A stretch of DNA of 64,000 nucleotides from Dermatophagoides farinae. Lineage: Eukaryota > Arthropoda > Arachnida > Sarcoptiformes > Pyroglyphidae. The position numbers and the translations under genes are program-made. Shown here piece after piece: positions 12,701 through 26,224 of this stretch (position 1 is its first letter; each line of letters begins with the position of its first letter). The notes beneath the pieces were generated by a model that saw nothing but the letters and a program-made list of their open reading frames with translations, did not search any database and was not told the origin of the DNA. The stretch covers positions 7,998,001 to 8,062,000 of the forward strand of contig NC_134678.1 of the NCBI RefSeq assembly GCF_024713945.1, given 5' to 3'.

Positions 12701-15294
12701 AGCCATTCCATATTCATAGACACGAGACACATCTATTTGTGTGTATGTGTGTGTGTGTGACATGCCATGTACAACTTGAACGAAAAAATAACAAAAACAA
12801 CCACCATGTCCAGTTTTGTATTCAATTTTTCTTCTTTTTTAAATTATTCCAAGTTTTATAAATTGAGAGAGCAAAAAAAAACAAAAAAAATTCCAATTTG
12901 AATCCATATATCATCGATTCGTGATAACGCATAAACCACCACACCAACAGAAAAAAAAACATTAGCACTGAAAACCGAAAAACGAAACACATTCAATCTG
13001 TCAAATGTTTTCCCATTAATTCAGCGGCTTGTAATCGTTATTCGTAATACATTCGTTATTTGTGTGGCACGCATCACATGTATTCAATATGAATTGATCA
13101 GAAAATCGGGTGATAATTTTTGTTTGTTGTGCACGGTTTTCATTAATTCATTGTGAATATGTTCAGCTTGCTGGCTACTCTAAATCACTGGATGATGAGT
13201 AAATTATTATTTATATGAAGCCGACAGGAACTAAATAAATTGTGTATGTGTGTGTGTGTGGATCATCATCATCATTTGACATGTTGATTTGAATGATTCA
13301 ATCATGGTGTGTGTGTGTGTGTGTGTTATTTACATGCAAAACCAGGACCAATATTGTTTTTGTATTGCATGTAAAGTACTTGAACAAACAAAAGTCAATC
13401 AAAATATATATCACGTCATCATCATCATCATCATCAAATCGATCGAATCGATTGAATATTGAACAAACAAACACCGAAAAATGGAACCAACCAAACCAAA
13501 AATAAAGAAAATTCAGTTTAGAAATATAACCCAGAAAAAAAGTTTATTTGTTCCGGTCTTGTGGTGATCCATCCAAAAAAAACAAGAAAAATCTCGACAA
13601 ATAACTTGTGTGTGATTCAGGAACCGTGAAGCAAGAATGAAAAAGAAAAATTGACTTTTTTCTACAACGTCAACAAATAAAATTCATTTTAGATTATGTT
13701 TCAAGAGTTTTTTTTTTGCTTCATCAATAAGGATTTCAATAAGATAATTGAGTCTTTTGCGGTTGTTGGTTGGTTTGATCATCATCATCATCATCATTAT
13801 GAATAAAAATCATACGAAGTAAAAGAGCACCAACTGGCCATCAATAGCTTTTCATCATCGGCTTTCATTTTTTTCACTTGACTATCCTTTTAAATTGATC
13901 CAATAGATTGGAATCTATTCGGTGTTTAGAGGATGAAACGAAAATGAAAAGAAAAAAAAACAAAATTAATTCTTAAAAAAAAACCAAAAAACATTATCAT
14001 CACCATTAAATGAAAATGATGACGATGGACGAATTTAACAAAAGAAAATTATATCGATTAACGGAAAACTTGTTCAGTTTCAAAAAAAACATGACATGAA
14101 ATGAAATGAAAATTGAGATTGAAAATCAAGATTTAGTTGGTTGGTTAATTTTTCAAATTCAACATACACACATTGTCTATGTTGGAGATGTGTGCGTGGT
14201 ATTAATTAAATCTGACACACATGCAGAACATACATATTTTGAGTGGAAATCATTTTCTCTTATCACAATACCGGAGTATTTTTTTTCTCTCATTTCCTAT
14301 TTGATGTTTTCATTTTCATGCCCATCACCATCATTATTGCTCATTTTCACACTTTATTTATCTTGATCTTTTATATTTCGAATCGAATGCATTTTGTAAA
14401 TGGTTGTTTTGGCTGAACAAAACAAAAAAAAAAACGGAAAAAAAATTTGGACACTATACCATGTGGAATTTATTATTTATGTTGTTGCAGTTTATGTTTG
14501 TCCATGCATCATGTGTGTACGTTATCTATATCTTCATCATTCATTTATTCATTCAACACTTCTATTCGGCTAAAATCTGAATCTCTGAATGAATAAATGA
14601 AATTCTTATCTTTCAATCTTTTCATTCATTCATTCATTCAATCAACGAGAATTTGTTTGAGAGAGAAAGAGAATAATGGGAAAAATTTTTTTTTCACTTT
14701 GTCAAATCAAATTGTGATTGAATTGAATGACACACACACACACACGCACGGGAATATCTATTGATCCGTAATGATGATCTACTAAAAAGGAACAAATGGA
14801 AAAATATATAGAGAGACAAAAAAAAATAATTTCCATTTTGTTGGGCAAAAGTGGCTAAAAATCTCAATATTGAGATGAATGCGGGTGTGTATGTGTGTGT
14901 GTGTGTTCTTAAGGTGTATCGATATCTTAATTAACAAGTCTATTCAAAATGGCCATCATCATCAGAGAAAAGAAAAAGATAGGAAAGAAAGAAAGAAAGC
15001 CACCTAAAGATTAACTGGGGTGATAATGATGATGATCATCTTCGATAACAACGATGAAAAGGAAAAAGAAAATTAATTAGTTCGATGAAAGCTTGAGATT
15101 CGGCAACAGAGGCACGAATTGGATAATGTATGGATTATGCAGAGGGAGAGAGAGATTTATGGAAGGGAAGACGAGATTTTTTTCGATGTTTTTTTGATGG
15201 ATTAAAATAATGAAGATGATGATGAAAATTGTGATTATCATCAACAATAAAAAACGAATTTGATTTTGATGTTTTTTTGTATAAATTCAATCAA
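9761..15294. other. Intergenic region without a supported gene
   Basis: This stretch lies between the unc-4 5' region and the 3' end of the ADAP gene, both on the minus strand. It contains AT-rich DNA, CA/GT runs and ATC repeats. The short ORFs inside it are low-complexity or rich in Phe/Ile/Ser with no recognisable domain. Unseen noncoding exons cannot be excluded. Confidence 0.6.
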
Positions 15295-16814
15295 TCAAAC
15301 ACACATACTTCTTTTGATATAGGAATCACGAAGATCATTACGTGTTGATTCCTTCATTGCATCATTGGGTATTGATGATCGCCGATTTATAACTGATTCT
15401 AATGCCTGTATCCATTGTTGCATCTCATCCGCTGTTTCAACACCTAGACACCAATTTCTTCCTATTGTTAGTTGTGGCGTGAGATTACCATTCAATCCAA
15501 TCCATTCGACCCAAAAAGAGAGAAAATAATTGAAAAATTCAGAATTAATTAAAAAAGTCTCATAATGAATAGTGTATAATTATAAAATAATGACTACTGT
15601 ATCGTCACCTATCGGTTGTCAGCAATACTAACCTGGAGTTATCAATGTAAATGAATGTCCTTGTTCGAAATCTTTCATGCCATTAATGATACCAGTTTGT
15701 ACCGAATATCCTTCACTAGAATCACCGATAAAAATTTCGCCTTTAGGATATGGTTCTAATGGATGTTCTAGATACATCAGTTTTCGATTTTCATCCAAAA
15801 TAAACCATCGTTTTTTATATGAATCCGTCGATCGTGGACCAGTTTTCCATAGGAAACCTTCTTTAAGATAATCACGACTTAAACAAAGTATCAGTTCATC
15901 ATTCGGCACTTCAGGAAAGGCAATTTGTAGATGGCGAAGTTTTGTCGCTCGGATAGCCGTATACCAATCGATAATATCTTTACCAGAATCACTATAGACA
16001 AAGATACTTCGTGTGAAGCCATCTTTATTCCAGGATATTTGCAATGCATTTGGATTATTGATTTTGTTCGTACAAAATGTTACATTTGCCGATACAACTT
16101 TAATCACGGCTTTCGGTGTTTTGCTTGTCTATTTTTTGCGAATCAAAAAATTCAATGAATCAATCGCATCGAAAAAAAGAAAACGAATACAAACCTCTTT
16201 GATGAAATATTTAAGTGTTCCCTCGACGGATGATAAAACAAATTTCCGTGGCAAGAATTTTCCATCTTCTTTTCCTCGTTTATAAAGGAATCCTTCCAAA
16301 TAATCATCTGCATAGGAAGTCATTGGTTCAGAGACAAATTCTTTACGTTCATATTTAGCACGAATCCATTGTTCACGTAAAACACTAATGATGATAATCA
16401 ATTATTGGTTCATAAAAAAAATCATAATTTACATACTGCGGATCATGTGGATTCGGACGACGATAATATAATGGAACATTACGTTCATAATAAACATTCG
16501 AACGACAATTGCCATTATTTTCCATTGTTTGTACATGTGATATTTCCCAATTATCCAATTTAAGCGATTTAATACGACTAATATGAATGCCCATCTTACG
16601 ATGGATGCTGCATGATGAAGAAGAAAAAACAAATGAATGTTAAAAACAAAACAAAAATGAAAAATGAAAAATCAAACCTTGCACATTGAGTACAGAGAAA
16701 TACACCGAGTGTATATGATGCCCATTCAGGACCATCATCGCGACAATCAGCACAACGTTGATTGCCTTCAATTTTCAATAATTCAAATAAACGTCGACGA
16801 TTACTTTCACTCAT
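15295..16814 (-). CDS. ADAP1: ArfGAP with dual PH domains (ADAP/centaurin-alpha)
   Basis: Five exons, 16814-16678, 16607-16437, 16384-16195, 16128-15633 and 15461-15295, join in phase to give 386 residues (human ADAP1 has 374). Introns are 70, 52, 66 and 171 bp. The N-terminal ArfGAP zinc finger is C21-x2-C24-x16-C41-x2-C44, followed by SIHRKMG with the presumed arginine finger R49. PLYYRRPNP and LREQWIRAKYER are ADAP signatures. Two PH domains follow: LEGFLYKRGKEDGKFLPRKF (first) and LKEGFLWKTGP with KKRWFILDE (second), ending in WCLGVETADEMQQWIQALE. Family role: phosphoinositide/inositol-phosphate-binding Arf6 GAP at the plasma membrane. I took the in-frame TGA at 15295. An AAAAGAA/GTATGT donor just before it could lead to another 3' exon, so the C-terminus is slightly uncertain. 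Confidence 0.93.
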
Positions 16815-17763
16815 CTTGGATTGATTGATTGATAATCTGATGATAAGTTAATATTCAGAATCAACCAAAATAAACAAAGACGAAAAAAAAACCAAAATAT
16901 TCAGCGAATGATTCACTAAACAACACACACAAAAAACATTTGTCAACTCAAAGGTATATTTCCGTTGTCGTCGTCGTCGTCGAAATCATCGCTGCTCGAT
17001 GTGTGATGGCCAAACAGCAAAACGAAATCGAAAAAGATAAATTGAACTGCACATTACATTGAACATTTAGGTTACACACACGAAATCGAAAAAACATCAG
17101 GAAGGAAATCGAGTTTAGGGATTACATACGCACAAATAAAAAAAAAAGCAGCGGCACACACACTGTGAACACAATTGATTTATCAAAAACGGAAAAAAAA
17201 TGTTCAACGATCAAAGTTAATTCCAAAGAATCAAACAACAAGCCAAACAACAACAATAAAATTGTGACAAACGTCACAAGTTTTTTTTTCTATATTCAAA
17301 AATCACAGCCAATCATTTGATTGTTTGATGTTTTAATCTCATCATCATCATCAGTAGAACTTGACGGAAAAGTTTTTTTATTTAAAAATTCACAACAACA
17401 AAAAAAACTTGGAAAATTTCTCAAACACTAATTGATTATTATTATAATTTCGTTTCAATTCGATTCGATAACAATGAAAAAAACGAAAATTTTTTGAAAA
17501 ACATAAATAAATACAATAGATTCATCACCAAATTTGAAAAAAATCATAAAATCAATAAGATCGGAAGAATTCAAGGAAACCTAAGAAGAAAAAATTCAAG
17601 TTCAATAATTTTTGTCTAGCAAAAATTTTTCAGAAAAATTTCAGAAAATGTTTTCATCATTGTATTGGAACAACAACATTGTTTTTTTTTTTTTGGCCAA
17701 AATCATATCATCAATTTGACTCACATACACATGAGATTGAAAAAGTGTTTTGTTTGTCTCTCA
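16815..17763. other. Spacer between OSBP 3' end and ADAP 5' end
   Basis: About 950 bp that should hold the OSBP 3' UTR and the ADAP promoter and 5' UTR. It contains a short (GTC)n run near 16965-16982 and AT-rich DNA, with no coding sequence seen. Confidence 0.6.
17377..17382 (-). promoter_or_regulatory. Candidate poly(A) signal of OSBP
   Basis: AATAAA on the minus strand about 380 nt after the OSBP stop, followed by AT-rich sequence. This hexamer is frequent by chance in such DNA, so the assignment is tentative. Confidence 0.35.
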
Positions 17764-20622
17764 CTATTTAGTAAATTGTAGTTGTTGTGACCAATTTTTA
17801 TATTCATCAAGATAAATATCTGGACAAGCGGACCATTCTTGTTTTTCTTTACATTTCCAATATTTATCCGTAAACATATGTACCGGATTATCGGTAATTG
17901 GATCCTTTGTTCTTTTTGAACCATACCGGTTCATATGGAACATATGGCAAACCTTTCGCAGCTGCTTCCTCGGCTTCTTCTTCCCTTTTTCGACGTACGG
18001 CACGTTGTTTTTCTTCCAATTTACTTTTCACTTCATTCGCTTCATCCCAACGACATTCTTCCATCAATCGCTGATCTGGCCGTAAACGGCTATCGGTAGG
18101 TGCAACACCTTCTTCTGGTTCATTTAATTGCACAGCAAGTAATGTCATATTGTACATTTTTTCATATTCAGGTCTATTTGATGTGATGAGCAAAATGATT
18201 AATTAGCAAAAAAAAACAATCGAATAATAGAAACACATACGTAGGAAGAACGCGTCTCCAAATCAATTTTGGTGTTCCAGTCTCTATCACAGGTTTAGAA
18301 CTTTTGGACGTTAACTGTGTTGGATTTAGCACTTTACATGCTTCCATTTTATTGTCCCAAGTTCCATTCAATACCCATTTGATTTTCTCATCTTTACTGA
18401 GAACAACTCCAGTTACCTAGTGTCAAAAAATAAATTTATTGAAAAAATTAAACAAAAAGCACACTCTTTACACACACACCTTTTTGGGCGTTTCACGGCT
18501 AAAATAACTATAAGGATGAAATGTAAGATGGCAAGAATCACCGGTTTTATGATTAATGATATTCATTTCACCATGATTATCGATCCATAATTTTCCAACA
18601 ATAATGTTATTGACCGTTGTGTTGACTTTACGCCATGTATAATGATTCCCTGATGCTGGAAACTCCAGATGCGTTATATCCAATGGATTGATGAGCAAAT
18701 ATTTTCCACGAAATTTACTTGTCATACTAAATTCACGCCAACAATTCCAATCACGTGCTTGACAATGTTGTGCAAGCATTGGTGGATGATGGCTTACCTG
18801 AGAAAATAAAGATTTAAATTCATAAATGGTCAACTAAAAATATCTTACCTGTTCAGAGATACATTTCCAACCAAGATCATCGGTACGATCACATTCATAT
18901 GTTTCACCTAATAATGGATTGAATGGTTTATTCGTTCGATTCGCGGTTGTTGAATAACAGGTAACACTGAAAACGGCAACATAAACCATTTGTTCTAACG
19001 GATCATTCATTTTGGCAGCTTTGTGCAATAGATCAGCATATTCAAATTCTTCAGTCATACGTTGTAACATTGAAAGTGGTTCATTGAAATTCACAGGCAT
19101 AGGAATTTTCGTTAATTCTTTGCCGATACAATTTTTCATTATTGACCATAAATTCAAACTATGATTCGGTCGATGCGGTATTTTTTGTCGATGTGGACGT
19201 TTGATGATGGCTAGATCTTCATCATTCGACGCTTGACTATCGGATCGAAACGTATTTGAAACACGACCATCAAAATTATCATTCGAATTTTCATGTTTTT
19301 TACCACCACCACCACCACCGCAAACAGATGATGCGGAATTATTATTATTTGAAGTAAATGAAACAGATTTTCTTGTGACGACATCAATTTCAATTTCTTC
19401 ATTATCATCACTGGATGAATTGGCTTCTTCTTCATCATAGTTGTCATTGTCTTCTTCATCATTACTATTGCTACTATCATTCACGGAGTTTAATTTTTTA
19501 CGATTTTTTAATTTCTTATGGCGACGATGATGATTAAGTTTTTTATGTTCAGAATTTTCACTTGTTGGTCTATTGTCATCATCATTATTATTAATTGGTG
19601 ATGAAGTCGACGGTGTTGAATGGATACGATGAGCTTTTCCAGGGAATGTTACGGAAAATTCTGTTGCCGATGCATTCTCTTCTGCATCATAGAATTCTTC
19701 TTCTTCTGTGTTTTCATTTTCTGATTTATCACGACGACTAGAAGCACTATGATGATGTTCGGAAGTTGTATGTTGTTGATGATGTTGATGTTCAATAGCA
19801 CGTTGTTCAAGATGTGATTGTTGTTCAGCTAATGTTTTCACCAGATCTTCCAAGTCAGCACGTGTTTGTGATTCATGCTGCAGCATTACCTGTAGCTTTC
19901 GATTATGTGCCTGGGCACAATCATAAAAATCTATACTATCCTTTATAATGGCCGTACAGGTCAGATAGAAAACCGTGACTCGTTCTTTGATTGCACGTAT
20001 TTTTGGCAAAAATTCCATGGAACAATTCTGTTCACTTTGTTCACATTGATGTATTAATTGTTGGAAAGCACTGCTTTGTTTCGAAAGGAATTCTTTACGT
20101 TGTTGTAAATTATTCAACTTTGCTTGCATAGTTTTCAACATTGTTTGAATTTCACTAAAATTTTGGGTTATATCAAAATAATCATCATATTCGGCATCCA
20201 TCTGGCGGATAAGTCGTACTTTAGCCAACTCGATGGCCGATATCCAATTCTGTTTCTCGACTTCATTATGTGCACGTAGATGAAATGTTTTCGGACCACT
20301 CGATACATCAAATGAACAGCTATCATATGAATGAAGTATAGCTGATTCTAAATGGATTGAACCACGACATGATTGATTACATTCCATTGGATTTCTATTT
20401 TTAAGAAAAAAAATCACCATTAGATTCACAATTCAATTTACAATACACATACCGATAATAAGAAAGTTCTTTGTGGCTAAGAACAAAGTATCGTTTCTGG
20501 TAACCTTTTATATAATTGGTCCATTTAAAAAGCCAACCTTTTAAATCGGTATGTGCCGGTGATGAACGAGACGCCGCTGCCAATGATGATGATGATGCAA
20601 TCGATGCATTATCATTCGACAT
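17764..20622 (-). CDS. Osbp: Oxysterol-binding protein (OSBP), last exon with a 1-bp frame break
   Basis: Exons 20622-20453, 20394-18849, 18797-18480, 18416-18241 and 18173-17764 join in phase. The order is PH domain (residues about 26-120, KGWLFKWTNYIKGYQKRYF), coiled coil, FFAT motif EFYDAEE (residues 290-296, VAP/ER binding), long acidic Asn/Ser linker, then the sterol/PI4P-binding ORD from about residue 465. The ORD carries the fingerprint EQVSHHPP across the exon 2/3 junction (residues 571-578). Family role: sterol-PI4P exchange at ER-Golgi contacts. In the last exon the frame runs through RLRPDQRLMEECRWDEA to a premature stop after GSNYR. The conserved tail (KDPITDNPVHMF, YWKCKEKQEWSACPDIY) is in another frame, ending at 17764. 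The break is best placed in the A5 run at 17913-17917. About 872 residues if the frame is continuous. Confidence 0.93.
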
Positions 20623-22411
20623 TTTTAATTGTTATGTTTTGTTGGAAGCTTAGTAGCAAAAAAATGAAATGCCAAGTGTTGAAAAAAATTCAATTGGACT
20701 AGCAAAAAATAAAACGTCGTTTCGTGTGTTCCAATCAATCAATCATCATATGCAAGGTGTTGAAAGTTGTTGTTGTCAAAAATTTTGTCTGCAAAAGAAA
20801 GAAAGAATTTTTCTTAGAAAATCAAATAAATAAAAACAATTTGATTCAATTGTAACGAAATTTCAAATAGTCAAATATTTGCTGACCACTATTGATATGG
20901 GTTTGTGATTTAATTCAATTCAAAAAAATTTGATTTTACATTGAAAATAATGTGTCTATGTGTTTTGGTCACAATGAATGTCAATCAATGTTAGGCATCA
21001 GCAATCAATGATTGTTTTCATTTTTTTTTTCGTTTTCGTTCGTTCATTCAACACACAATTTATGCATCACACACATATAAATAGTATTCATTCGATTCAA
21101 GAATGAATGTATCATCATTGGTGGTGATAATTTTTTTTTCTTGCAAATCATCCAATTGCAGGTCAGGTCTAATCTAATCATCATTAATTGTAAAAATTGA
21201 AATTATCAAGAACAAAACTGATGATGATGGGAGTGAGTGGAAAAGTGAAAATGAAAACACTTACTTTGTGTTTTTTTTTTCGAAATGAAAAATATTCGTT
21301 TTTTTTGTGAGAATGAAAGATTTCGTTTTCTTTATTATTATTATCAAATTAAATCACAAATCAAATAATCAGCATCGTTTTTTTTGTTTGTGGGTGGTTT
21401 TTGAGTAGCAGTTTATCTCTGTGTCGCGACAGTAGCTATATTGCCAAAAATTATTGATTTTTTTTTTTTTTTTGATTGATTTGCATGTAATAAAAGAAAA
21501 GTAAATGTTAACCGAAATATTAGAAAAAAAAACAAATCCTTTACCTGTGTGTGTTTATGGATGAATCCACGACGATGACGACAACAACAACAAAGTTTAT
21601 CGACGCATAGATGATTGATTATTTGTTTCTATTTGGTGAAATTATTCAATTTATCAACAACAACAACACACACAGTCTCTGGATATAGGATAAAATTGCG
21701 AATGAAAGAGAAAAAGAAAAAACAGACGAACAATGAATCCAACAAAAAAAAATCCAATTTACCATTTGATGATGATGTCGATTATGATATACTCATCATC
21801 ATCGTCAATCCAAGTTATTCAGTTACATAAATAGAAAACAAACATACACACGCAAACATTTTGTATCATTTGTGGCCAGAAAAAAAAAATTACAATCCCC
21901 AGCGATATCTTTTGATGGATTTTTAAACTAAAAAAATTGACTTTATTGAATGACAGCATCGACATTGTGTAGCCATCCAGCAAAAGGAAATCATTATCAT
22001 CAACGATATTGAAAAAAAACTAAAAAAAAAAAAAATTTTTTTGTTTGCGCAAATGTCAAAATTGATTATCACATTCACTTTCTTTCTGTCTCCGTAACAT
22101 AAAACCGAAATCATTTAAATCAGAGAAAAATGTCTAATTTGATATATAACAAAGATTAACACATTGGATTGAATAAAAAACAGAAAAAAAATTAACACTA
22201 AAAATCCAAGGGATGTGTGTGTGAGAGAGAGAAAAAAGGGTTTTTTTCCACAATTAAATAATGGCACAAAAATTATTATACGAGATTGAAGGGTTATTAT
22301 TGCTTCTTCATCCACATTAACAGCTGCATTTGCCACGATTTGTTTTGTTTTTTGATTATTTAGGGCTATTCATGATGATGATCACAAAATATTTGATTTT
22401 GATGTTGAGAA
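20623..22411. other. Spacer between NDST 3' end and OSBP 5' end
   Basis: About 1.8 kb that should hold the NDST 3' UTR and the OSBP promoter and 5' UTR. It contains T-rich tracts (notably 21459-21473) and ATC repeats. Small ORFs are low-complexity and have no recognisable domain. Confidence 0.6.
21942..21947 (-). promoter_or_regulatory. Candidate poly(A) signal of NDST
   Basis: AATAAA on the minus strand about 465 nt downstream of the NDST stop. Tentative, because AT-rich DNA yields this hexamer by chance. Confidence 0.3.
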
Positions 22412-25400
22412 TTATGATTTTTTTGAAAGTTCTGTAACCAACCAATTTGGTAAATTAATTCGTAATCGATTCAATAATTTTGATAAGGCAAGGTTATGAT
22501 GCCAATAATAACGATGTAGATATTTCCATGCTAATCGATTCATTTTTGGATATTGTCGACCTTTACTTTTTCCTAAACATTTAGTACCATTTGTCGATGG
22601 ATTTATTGGACAAAAAAAACCTTTATGATGATCGTATCGTATTTTTTGGCGATAATCAATATGTGGTTCAAGCTTAAGAAATGTTTGTAAATGATCCATA
22701 ACGGAGATTGGATTACGTCGTAATTCTTCACCATCAATGATTGTAATCTAAATTAACATGGAATTAAATTAGATTAAGAAAAAAAAGAAAAACACGGACA
22801 TACCTGTTGTTGAGGAAAAAAAGATAACCATCGTTCAATATGAATGGCATACATGCCTGGATTAAGACATCGATTCCGGAGATCTCGTAATCGTTTCATG
22901 GTAATTTTATCCAATAAATGTTTGTCCGGTATATTGAGGCTAACCACTTCGTAGAATGAAAACTGCAATGCAACACTTAGATTATGAACACGCATATGTT
23001 GATACCAGGAATAAGCTCGAAATGTTGGACTAATCAATATCATCACTATTCGGGCATGTGGCAATAATGAATGAACCCGTACTGGTACTTGTTCACCATC
23101 GAAATAAGTACTACTTTTCTCATAATAATGCATCGATTCTTCCAAATAATTGGGTGGTGTTCGAGCGAAATAATTTCGTTGATTATGTACCAGTGTGCCA
23201 TTCATATTATTATTGTTAAGGGCAGGTGTAACATTCGAAATTGTTGTCGAAATATTAAATTTATCCATTAAATTGGATAATGGAAAAAATTCTAGATACC
23301 AATCGATACCTTTTTGATAATTGGGTCCATTGAAAAATTGAATTTCTTCAAATGTGCGATTACTTGGCAGGTTTGTAAGCAATGATGGATGTTGCTGCAA
23401 AAATGTATATAAAGCCGTTGAACCCGTTTTCTGTGGTCCAATGATTAAAAATCTTGGAAATTGGTAACAAGATTTCTTCGTCGACCATATGTTATAATGG
23501 CGTCGATCATCACAAGGATTCTATAAAATGAACGAAAAAAAAAAATTCTAGTCAATAATAAAAAACTTTATTGATTGCAACAATTTACCATCCAAATAGG
23601 ATCACGTTCTTCTGGATAGATTTGAAAATATTTTTTTGCCATCTGAATCGGTGACAATGAATGTAGCTCTAGATTAGTCCAACATTGAAGAAATTTTAAA
23701 ACAGATTCAAATGCATATGGTGCTAGACGATCATTGGCATAGTTGGATTGATGAGTCATGAATACATTCACCTGATTGAATATGAACGAGTAGAATAGAT
23801 CACCACCGAAAATGCTCTTTTCTAATTTATCACGGCCACCTGGATATCGATCAATGAAAATTGTATGCGTATATAGGCCACAAGTTTGTCGTGGCAAAAC
23901 CATGATGCCTTTATGGATAAAACCATGACGTAGATATGATGGTCTCAAGTGTGGATATTCTTCAGTGCTCGTAACTCGTACTTTCCAAACATTTTTCCAG
24001 GCATCATACAATGGTTCATGCACCGGATACACACCTGAATGATGTGGTGAAACAATATAATCATTATCGACTGGTAGATTATTATTGCGAGCAAATCCTT
24101 GGTTCGCTATCAATTCATTTTCAATGGCCGTTTGATTCGTTGTAATATGCGCCTGACTATGTGAATATGTGTGACAGAACCAACGAAAATGTCGAGCCAT
24201 ACGTATCATTTGATCATCACCTTGATTCTCCACATCGAATCCCCGATGAAAATATTTTCCAGAAAATCCAACATTGAAGCGAAATCCAGGCATGAAAAGT
24301 TGTAGACGTTGTTGAAATTCCACCAATGCATCAACATCGGCCTGTTTCATTCGAGTTCCACGTTCACCGACGAAAATGTCATCAATATCAATTTGAATGT
24401 AACGTTTCAGTGGTAGACTTAGTTTTCCATTGGAAAGATAATGTAATGAATCGATAAACAATAATTTATGAAGCCATGAACGATCAAAACCATTACCGAA
24501 GAGTATTCGTTGAATGCCATCGAATGAACCGTTATCCTGTGTTCATGGAAATTATAATTAAAAATTGAAAATTGAATCGAAATTATGAAAAACATACGAG
24601 TAATACTGTTGTCATTAGATGTTCTTTATAATTGTTATAATAATCAACATTGTTTCGTTCTTTCGATTGTAATGAATGAACATAACTACGATTAAATGTT
24701 GAATAACGATATCCACCGGGATATGTATCGACGAAAAAATCATTAATCAAAGCTTGAGCTATTGGAATGAATGAATTTGAATAATGGGCTGTGATATTCG
24801 ATATACCACGTGGTGGTGGTGGTGGTGGTGGTTCGAAAACGAACCAATCATCACCAATGATTGGACCAAGGCTTATTGAACTTGAACGTGTGATATGCAA
24901 AACATTTGTAGCAGCTGGATTGAGTTGATAGTCTTTTAGCTGATAGCCACTTTTAATCTTTACCGGATAATTCGTGTCTAAAGATTGTGTAATGATTGTC
25001 GAGGAATTGTTTGCAGTATGATTGTTATTAAGAAAACCGATGATACCGACATGAAATTCGCGACAATAATCATCCAATAATTGACGATTGTATTGATTCA
25101 ATTTGAAATATTTATGTAAATTTTCAAATATTATCACCGAAAATTTGCCTTTATCCTGATTGATGAATGGTGTTGCCGTGGACCATGGTCGATTCGATAA
25201 TTCTGCCTTATATTTGAAACGTAATGATTCGAATACTTCGATTAATTGTCGCCCAAGACGTGAATATTGTGTTTCAACAAATAACAAAATACGACTATCC
25301 GAACGTAATCGATGATTAGATGATGATGGTTTGAATTGTGTGGAAAACAATAATTGACCATAATCATCGACAGAAGTGGAGGGATTTCTTACACGAAAAC

Positions 25401-25732
25401 AATAGAAATTAACCTTTGGTGGTATTCGTATCCATCTGTGAAACAAATTATTAGATTAATAAATTATTATGCTGTGGATTCCTTAGCATTAAACAACAGA
25501 ATTACCCTCGAAATTGAGTTGGTATCAGTTCGTTGAAATAAAAGAATGAAATGATTGTCAACAAAAGCGAAATGATTAACCACCGACGTAATGAGATACG
25601 AGAAAATAATGAGATCAATGAAAATTTTTGCCGAACATTTAATGGATTATGATTGATAACGAAACCATTGATGGCAAATGACCCATCATGATCATTGCCA
25701 TTTTGATATTGTGGCAACAATTTATAGCGCAT
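22412..25732 (-). CDS. sfl: Heparan sulfate N-deacetylase/N-sulfotransferase (NDST; sulfateless)
   Basis: Exons 25732-25506, 25435-24598, 24536-23589, 23520-22804 and 22747-22412 join in phase to 1021 residues (human NDST1 has 882). Introns are 56-70 bp. A short cytoplasmic tail and one membrane segment (residues about 47-66, [18 protein letters not shown]) give a type II Golgi topology. The N-deacetylase half includes [18 protein letters not shown] and [18 protein letters not shown]. The sulfotransferase half has the PAPS 5' loop [14 protein letters not shown] (K702 corresponds to the catalytic lysine of NDST1), [11 protein letters not shown]-like sequence, the 3' site [15 protein letters not shown], and the cysteine pair in [20 protein letters not shown]. 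The enzyme deacetylates GlcNAc and N-sulfates it in heparan sulfate, the first modification step. A Pro7 insertion ([11 protein letters not shown]) lies in the N-deacetylase half. Confidence 0.96.
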
Positions 25733-26224
25733 AATTTAACTACTAAAAGCCACATGAATAACTTGAATTATTATTGGATAGGAAAAAAACAAACGTCTCT
25801 GAATCACATTTTTTGATTTCGATGTGAATGAAGAAATTAAATTTATAAACAATAAAAGTGAAAACATCGAAATTTTGGACCAGAGTAGTGAGCCTATTCT
25901 CACTCAATGGGTTCACCGATCGATTCAGTCAAAATGGACACTAATAGAAAGAAGCGCGAAAATTTAAATTAGAATTTTTATTTTCGAAATTTAAATTTCA
26001 AGTGATTGATTATAACAAAAAAAGAAAAAACGTTTGAATATGAAATTAAAGTTATTAAAGGAAGGACAATATAATATAATGATATATAATGTGTATAGAT
26101 TAATTGAAAAAATCGATGAGATAAGCCAGCAAGACAAACTAATTTTTGTACCAATAAACTATGATGAAAATGAATGGTAATATGGATATATTTTTGCTAT
26201 CGAAGATCATATCACTTGTAGAAA
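25733..26224. other. Spacer between barentsz 3' end and NDST 5' end
   Basis: About 490 bp on which the barentsz 3' UTR and the NDST promoter/5' UTR must fit. A minus-strand AATAAA lies at 25977-25982, about 245 nt after the barentsz stop, and is a reasonable but unproven poly(A) signal. Confidence 0.45.

Noticed and set aside
14106-14366. 86-codon ORF in the intergenic region
   Set aside because: No recognisable motif, AT-driven hydrophobic composition, no flanking splice or neighbour support.
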